A stretch of DNA of 64,000 nucleotides from Rehmannia glutinosa. Lineage: Eukaryota > Streptophyta > Magnoliopsida > Lamiales > Orobanchaceae. Each line of letters opens with the position of its first letter. The stretch's first letter is position 1. The stretch spans positions 84,702,477 to 84,766,476 of the forward strand of contig CM071928.1 in assembly GCA_016081115.2 (NCBI GenBank), written 5' to 3'. Positions 59,530 through 64,000 of this stretch are shown piece after piece. The position numbers and the translations under genes are program-made. A model generated the notes under the pieces. It ran no database searches, was not told the DNA's origin, and saw only the letters and a program-made list of their open reading frames with translations.

Positions 59530-60981
59530 TATTATATATATAAAATATATATTCATGCACAACCATAACAAACCAAAATAAAGTCACATCTATGGTCTAC
59601 CTACCAAAAACTAAACAAACAAACCAAAAAAACCTTAATATAAAAACACACACAACACACAGTAATTCCCCCATTAGAATCAGTCAGAGACGCAAAACGC
59701 TTTTTTTTCTGTCCATTTGCAACACCAAATCGCCAACCTCAAAACAAAGGGCCAATTTTTGCCCCCTTCTTCACCAACCCGTCTTTTGATTTCAATTTCT
59801 ACCCAGATTTGTACGCTAGAGTACAACTCACAACAACAGGAGAAAAACAAAACGCCCCCACCATTTTTTTTCTTGATCTTTCAGTCCCTTCTTCAGATTC
59901 CTCAACCATTGCATGCCCTGCCCTGTTTATTAATGTTGTAATGTACTTATGTACTATGATGTTTGTGTAAAATTTAATGCAAGACCCCACTTTTTTCTCC
60001 GCCACCTTTCCTTGAAATAAACACTTCCCTCGGTTTTATCGAACACCCTTTCTGATTCTGTGTGTTTTTATTTTTCAACCCTTGTATAAATGTAAGATCC
60101 CTTTGTCTCTGTTTCTCTATCTATACTCATTTTGCACTGCTGAATTGTTTTATTTGTTTTTTTGCTCTTGAATCGTGTAAGTTTTATTTATCTTGATTTT
60201 TATTTTTTTCATGTGGGCATGACCTAATTCTGTTATTTTTTCCATTTTATGATTTTCTCTGTTGTTATTTCTTGGTAGATTGTAGATTTGGGAATGTTTA
60301 TTGGTAGAAATCAATGGTTAGATCTAAATATGTAGGTTACAGTTTTGTTAGTATTTTTTTTTATAATTTTATATAGTGTGATACATTTGTAGTTAGAGAG
60401 TAATATCACCACTAATTCTTTTTGCATTCATAAAATGGTTTTTAGTTTGTAGGTATGCTATTAGTAATTGATTAAGTAATACTAAAAGTTTGAATGTAAT
60501 CGGTGTCAAACTTGATTAATAGCCCTTCGCTGTTCAAATTGAATCGTTTCATTTTTGTAATCTTCTAATTGTTCCAAAGTCTCATAAGTTGAATTATTCA
60601 TATTCAAATTTTCTCGTTTTATCTCTGAGTATCCATTCACCCGAAACTGATGAGTAGTGCTAAAAGTTCAAATGTAATCGATTGAGTCTACAGTTTAAAT
60701 TCCCCTGTTTCTGGTAATGAAATCTCACATGAGTTCTTATTGAAAGAGAAAAAACGAGCGATTTCTTTCTGTTCTCACTGTGGCTTCTTGATTTATGTCG
60801 GTCGAAGTATTAAATTTGTTAGATTGTTGAATAATACAGGCCATGTAATTAATGATTCCCTCCCTTCAATATATGAAAAACACAAAAATGAAGTGTTTAC
60901 ATTCATCAGTTGATAATAATCGTGCTGTTTAACATATGCATTATTAGTTAACTTATTATGTTACCTTGGTTTTGCTTCAGA
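59530..60981 (+). promoter_or_regulatory. Promoter, 5' leader and leader intron of the phosphoglycerate mutase gene
   Basis: A TATA-rich stretch lies near 59533-59553. From about 59600 to 60090 the sequence is CT- and CAA-rich, like a plant leader. The coding exon begins right after TTTGCTTCAG (60971-60980), a good 3' splice site, so a leader intron is likely. The donor is not certain; the exact transcription start is not determinable here. Confidence 0.5.
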
Positions 60982-63900
60982 ATGGCTGCAACTGCATTTC
61001 ATCAAGCAATTGGGACTCTTCAATCTCGAGGTTGTTATAGTAATTCCGGCCTCAATCAGGAGAATGGAATCGCTTCATTTAGGTCGATTTCAAAGGGTTT
61101 CAAGCTAGATATTGTTCGGTTAAAAGAGGAACTTATTGCTCTAGAAGAGAGCTTTCAGTGCAGTTCAAGCCTCGGCCCGCAAACCACAGTTTTTGATGCA
61201 GCTTCGTCCCCATCGAACAGCAGCACAAATGACTGCAAAAAGAAATCAAGTAATGCTATGAGATGTTTGCAATCACTAAAAAAGTGCTTATCACCTTTTG
61301 GCTGAAAAAATTGCTTTTCAGTGTTTGCAAATGGCAACTTTTGCTTTTGATGCCACTTCATTTAATCAGAATCTAAAGGCATGGAGATGGGTGTTTTAGA
61401 TTTGATTATGCTTCTGGTTTGACTTTTACAAACAAATAAGCACTTTTGCATCTTTTTCACCAAACACTCAACTTCTGATTATATTTTGCAAAACTATCAA
61501 CTTCGATTCAAAACTATTTTTTACTGCATTACGATAAATCACTTCTTCTAAAATCGAAGTTTTTGAAAATATTCCCTATTTCTCTAGGATTTGGTAAAAA
61601 AAAAAAAAGAATCGTTTTTTATAACTTCAGAATGCTTATGCTTTTCATCAATAGGTGATGATGGCTTGATTTCGATTTAGTTTTCTAATTTTGGGATTTT
61701 TTTCCAGATGAAGCTGCATTGATTCTAATTAGGCATGGCGAGTCTATGTGGAATGAGAAGAACCTGTTCACAGGTTGTGTTGATGTGCCGTTAACCAACA
61801 AGGGAGTCGAAGAGGCTATTGAAGCTGGCAAAAGAATCAGCAACATACCTGTTGACATGATCTATACTTCTGCACTGATTCGTGCGCAAATGACTGCTAT
61901 GCTTGCCATGACTGAACACCGTCGCAAGAAGGTACATTTTCATAAAGGTTGTGAAAAGTGAGAATTTTATTGCTCCATTGCAAAAAAAGATGGCATGTCT
62001 TTAAATGTGATTTTCCATCTAATTGAATTATTTTAAATATATGATTATTTGTGATAGAAGTTGAGAATATAACACTACGGCAAAGCACTCGGACAAGGTA
62101 GAATCTCATAAAAAGTGTGCTTTGCCGTAGTGTTATATTCTCAACTTCTATAGAGACAGATGTTTTATGGTGTATTTACCTACTTTCAGACTGAAGTAGA
62201 AGTTTCAGGCTTTGATGCCATAGTAAGGAGTGTTCGATTGCCAGCATTTGGGCTGAGAAAAAGGAAAAAATCGTTTTTAGTATTTTCAAATGCCAACTAT
62301 TGCCTGTGATTTTGCATAATTTTATTAGAATCTAAAGGAGGGAGAGGGGTGCTTTAGATTTCTCCTTCCGCTTCTCGCTTCGATCCGACTTTTACACACA
62401 AATAAAACACTTTTACAACTTATTCATTAAACACTCTCTTTTAACTTACTCAACTTTTAGCCTCTATTTGCAAACACTACCAACATATGATTCTCAATTC
62501 CTTTTGGCAAAATTGCAAAATTAGTCGTGTAACTATAGAGTGATTGCAAAAAGGTCTTGTAAAAATCACATTTTGCAAAAAGGTCCTATAACTATATAAA
62601 TGTCTCGATTTTGGCCCCTGCAAAATGCACATTTTGCAAAAGAGTCGTAACTATATGAAAAACTCAATTTTAGTTCTAACTTCACTGGTAATTGGAAACT
62701 ACATGTGCCGCTCACATGATTGAATTTCGGTAAAATTAATACCAAAATTGAGATTTCCATATAGTTATAAGATTATTTTGCAAAGCGTGCATTTTTGCAG
62801 ACCAAAATCGAGTTTGCTATAGTTACTGAGTGCTTTTTGCAAAATGTGATTTTTACAGGACCTTTTTGCTCTTGTCTTATAATTACATGACCAATTTTCC
62901 AATTTTCCCTTACCTTTCTAATTTGCTGCAGTAATTCACTTCAAGTAATTCGCTTCCTCTAAAAGCAGAAGTTTTTGCAAACCGTAGCTACCTAAAGCTT
63001 ACAGTTTTGACAATTTGGAAAATCCAATTGTATATGCAGGTCCCGATTATTTTGCACAACGAGAGTGAGCAAGCGAGAGAATGGAGCCAAATTTTCAGCG
63101 ACGAAACTAAAAAACAGTGCATTCCAGTTATAACAGCTTGGCAACTAAACGAGAGAATGTGAGTTTTGATTTACGCAATCTTCAATACTTGACCTTCTCA
63201 TTGGCCACATTGTATGATTCGTAACCTAATAGTTACTCTATTGTAGGTACGGAGAATTACAGGGCCTTGATAAGCAAGAAACGGCTGATAGATACGGAAC
63301 AGAACAAGTTCATGTGTGGCGACGCAGTTATGATACACCTCCACCTAATGGTGAGAGTTTGGAAATGTGTGCTGAGAGAGCTGTTGCCTACTTTACGGAA
63401 TACGTAAGAATGATAACTTTCGTCACATCTGTATTTATTTTCTAAAGGGAAAATTAAAAAGACACCTTGAGGATTGGGCTAATTACAAAAAAAACCCAGA
63501 GATGTTTCAAAATTACAAAAAGCTCCCTCGGGTTTGATTCTCGTATTGTATTAAATTTAAGGGGATAACTAATAACTGTAATATTTCTAGAAATATCAGG
63601 AAGTTTTTGAATTGTTTTTTGCTTATGAAGGAGAAAATATAAGGTCTTTTTGCAATTTTTAAAAATATCTAGTTTTTTTTTTTTTTAATTGCTTGAACCT
63701 CAGGGGTGTTTTTGTAATTATCTCTTTTCTAAATGAAGGTACACTGTCGTACTAACTTTTGGTGAAACAGATTGAGCCTCAGCTTCTGTCGGGGAAAAAT
63801 GTAATGATTGCAGCCCATGGGAACTCGCTGAGGTCCATTATTATGTATTTGGACAAGCTGACTTCTCAAGAGGTGGTATTTCAAACCGAGTGAATATTAC

Positions 63901-64000
63901 TGATGGTTTTTTTTTTTTTTTTTTCACTTTTTAAATATTTATAATTGTGAAAGCTATATGTTTTTCTGTTTGTCAGGTTATTAGCTTGGAACTATCGACT
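60982..64000 (+). CDS. PGAM: 2,3-bisphosphoglycerate-dependent phosphoglycerate mutase, plastid-type, 3' end outside window
   Basis: It interconverts 3- and 2-phosphoglycerate using a phosphohistidine. Exons: 60982-61249, 61708-61931, 63040-63158, 63247-63403, 63771-63872, and 63977 to the window end; all GT-AG and in phase. The first ~85 residues (MAATAFHQAIGTLQSRG, Ser/Lys-rich) are a likely plastid transit peptide. The catalytic core starts LILIRHGESMWNEKNLF with phosphohistidine His99. Then follow GCVDVPLTNKGVEEA, YTSALIRAQMTA, the RYG loop and YDTPPPNGESLEM, with the second histidine in AAHGNSLRS. The window ends within VISLELST, just before the C-terminal segment. The ATG at 60982 is preferred over the in-frame ATG at 60958 because a splice acceptor lies between them. 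Confidence 0.95.
61290..61545. mobile_element. Probable foldback MITE in intron 1 of the mutase gene
   Basis: CAGTGTTTGCAAATGGC, AATCTAAAGGCATGGAG, TTTTAGATTTGATTATGCTT and TTACAAACAAATAAGCACTT recur in similar order at 62235-62485. Borders and TSD are unclear. Confidence 0.5.
62054..62151. repeat. Perfect 35-bp inverted repeat (hairpin) in intron 2 of the mutase gene
   Basis: Left arm 62054-62088 and right arm 62117-62151 are exact reverse complements, with a 28-base loop. The inner part of each arm is CACTACGGCAAAGCAC, a CACTA-like terminus. The outer 19 bases (ATAGAAGTTGAGAATATAA on the left) are also inverted on the right. Confidence 0.93.
62235..62485. mobile_element. Probable foldback MITE, relative of 61290-61545
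   Basis: It shares TTTGATGCCA, CAAATGCCAAC, AATCTAAAGGAGGGAG, TTTTACACACAAATAA and TTTGCAAACACTACCAAC with the intron 1 element. It lies in intron 2, directly before a family B MITE. Confidence 0.5.
62506..62909. mobile_element. MITE, foldback family B, copy 4
   Basis: Begins GGCAAAATTGCAAAATTAG and ends CCAATTTTCCAATTTTCCC, with paired arms. The flanks ATTCCTTTT and TTACCTTTC match at 6 of 9 positions, an aged 9-bp TSD at best. It lies in intron 2 of the phosphoglycerate mutase gene. Confidence 0.8.
63447..63724. mobile_element. MITE, foldback family A, copy 6, with 9-bp TSD
   Basis: Begins GGGAAAATTAAAAAGACACC and ends TTTTTGTAATTATCTC. The perfect 9-bp TSD TTTTCTAAA is at 63438-63446 and 63725-63733. 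It fills most of intron 4 of the phosphoglycerate mutase gene. Confidence 0.9.

Overview
This window is nuclear DNA from a eudicot plant, inferred from AT-rich sequence, GT-AG introns, plant retrotransposons with LTRs, and proteins that match plant families. Lineage below eudicot cannot be read from the window. It holds two apparently intact genes and three broken ones. Most of the rest is transposon debris, much of it datable in relative order by nesting and by target-site duplications (TSDs).

Region by region. 161-8925: a Ty1/copia LTR retrotransposon (464-8680, Sirevirus-like, TSD TCTAT) sits inside the integrase C-terminal end of an older Ty3/gypsy relic. 10888-16860 (minus): a complete nine-exon phosphoacetylglucosamine mutase gene (UDP-GlcNAc synthesis), with every splice phase consistent and 557 codons plus stop. 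A MITE carrying three CACGTG boxes lies just upstream of its ATG. 17.1-23 kb: AT-rich intergenic DNA with MITEs. 23070-23718: a truncated, frameshifted polytopic membrane-protein gene. 23.9-28 kb: diverged copies of a promoter-like segment, ending in the copy that precedes the first glycosidase gene.

28032-47913: two GH5 glycosidase genes (fascin-like N-terminal part plus catalytic part, as in plant GH5BG-type proteins) arranged tail to tail, each with eight exons at matching positions. Both are pseudogenes. The plus copy has three single-base frameshifts. The minus copy has two frameshifts and a 1.28-kb hAT element inside exon 7. Their introns are crowded with elements. The most striking is a 3.4-kb gag-only LTR element (31130-34573) inserted exactly at the 3' splice site of intron 2 of the plus copy; its 5-bp TSD contains the AG, so the splice site was rebuilt. 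A terminal-inverted-repeat element with three 204-bp tandem repeats separates the two gene tails.

48-59.5 kb: no credible gene; MITEs of hAT, Stowaway and foldback types, SINE-like copies, and one retroposed GC-rich sequence with poly(A) and a 10-bp TSD. 60982-64000: the first six coding exons of a plastid-type 2,3-bisphosphoglycerate-dependent phosphoglycerate mutase gene, cut by the window edge. Its introns hold four MITE-like insertions and a perfect 35-bp hairpin.

Two foldback MITE families recur throughout. Family A is marked by CCTGAGGTTTAGGCTAATT and family B by a GTAACTA-rich inverted repeat. Both make 9-bp TSDs, pointing to Mutator-like mobilisation. I see no operon, CRISPR, toxin system or other clearly undescribed machinery. 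What is unusual here is how the transposons interact with genes. Calls rest on reading the sequence and on recalled family features; no database search was run.
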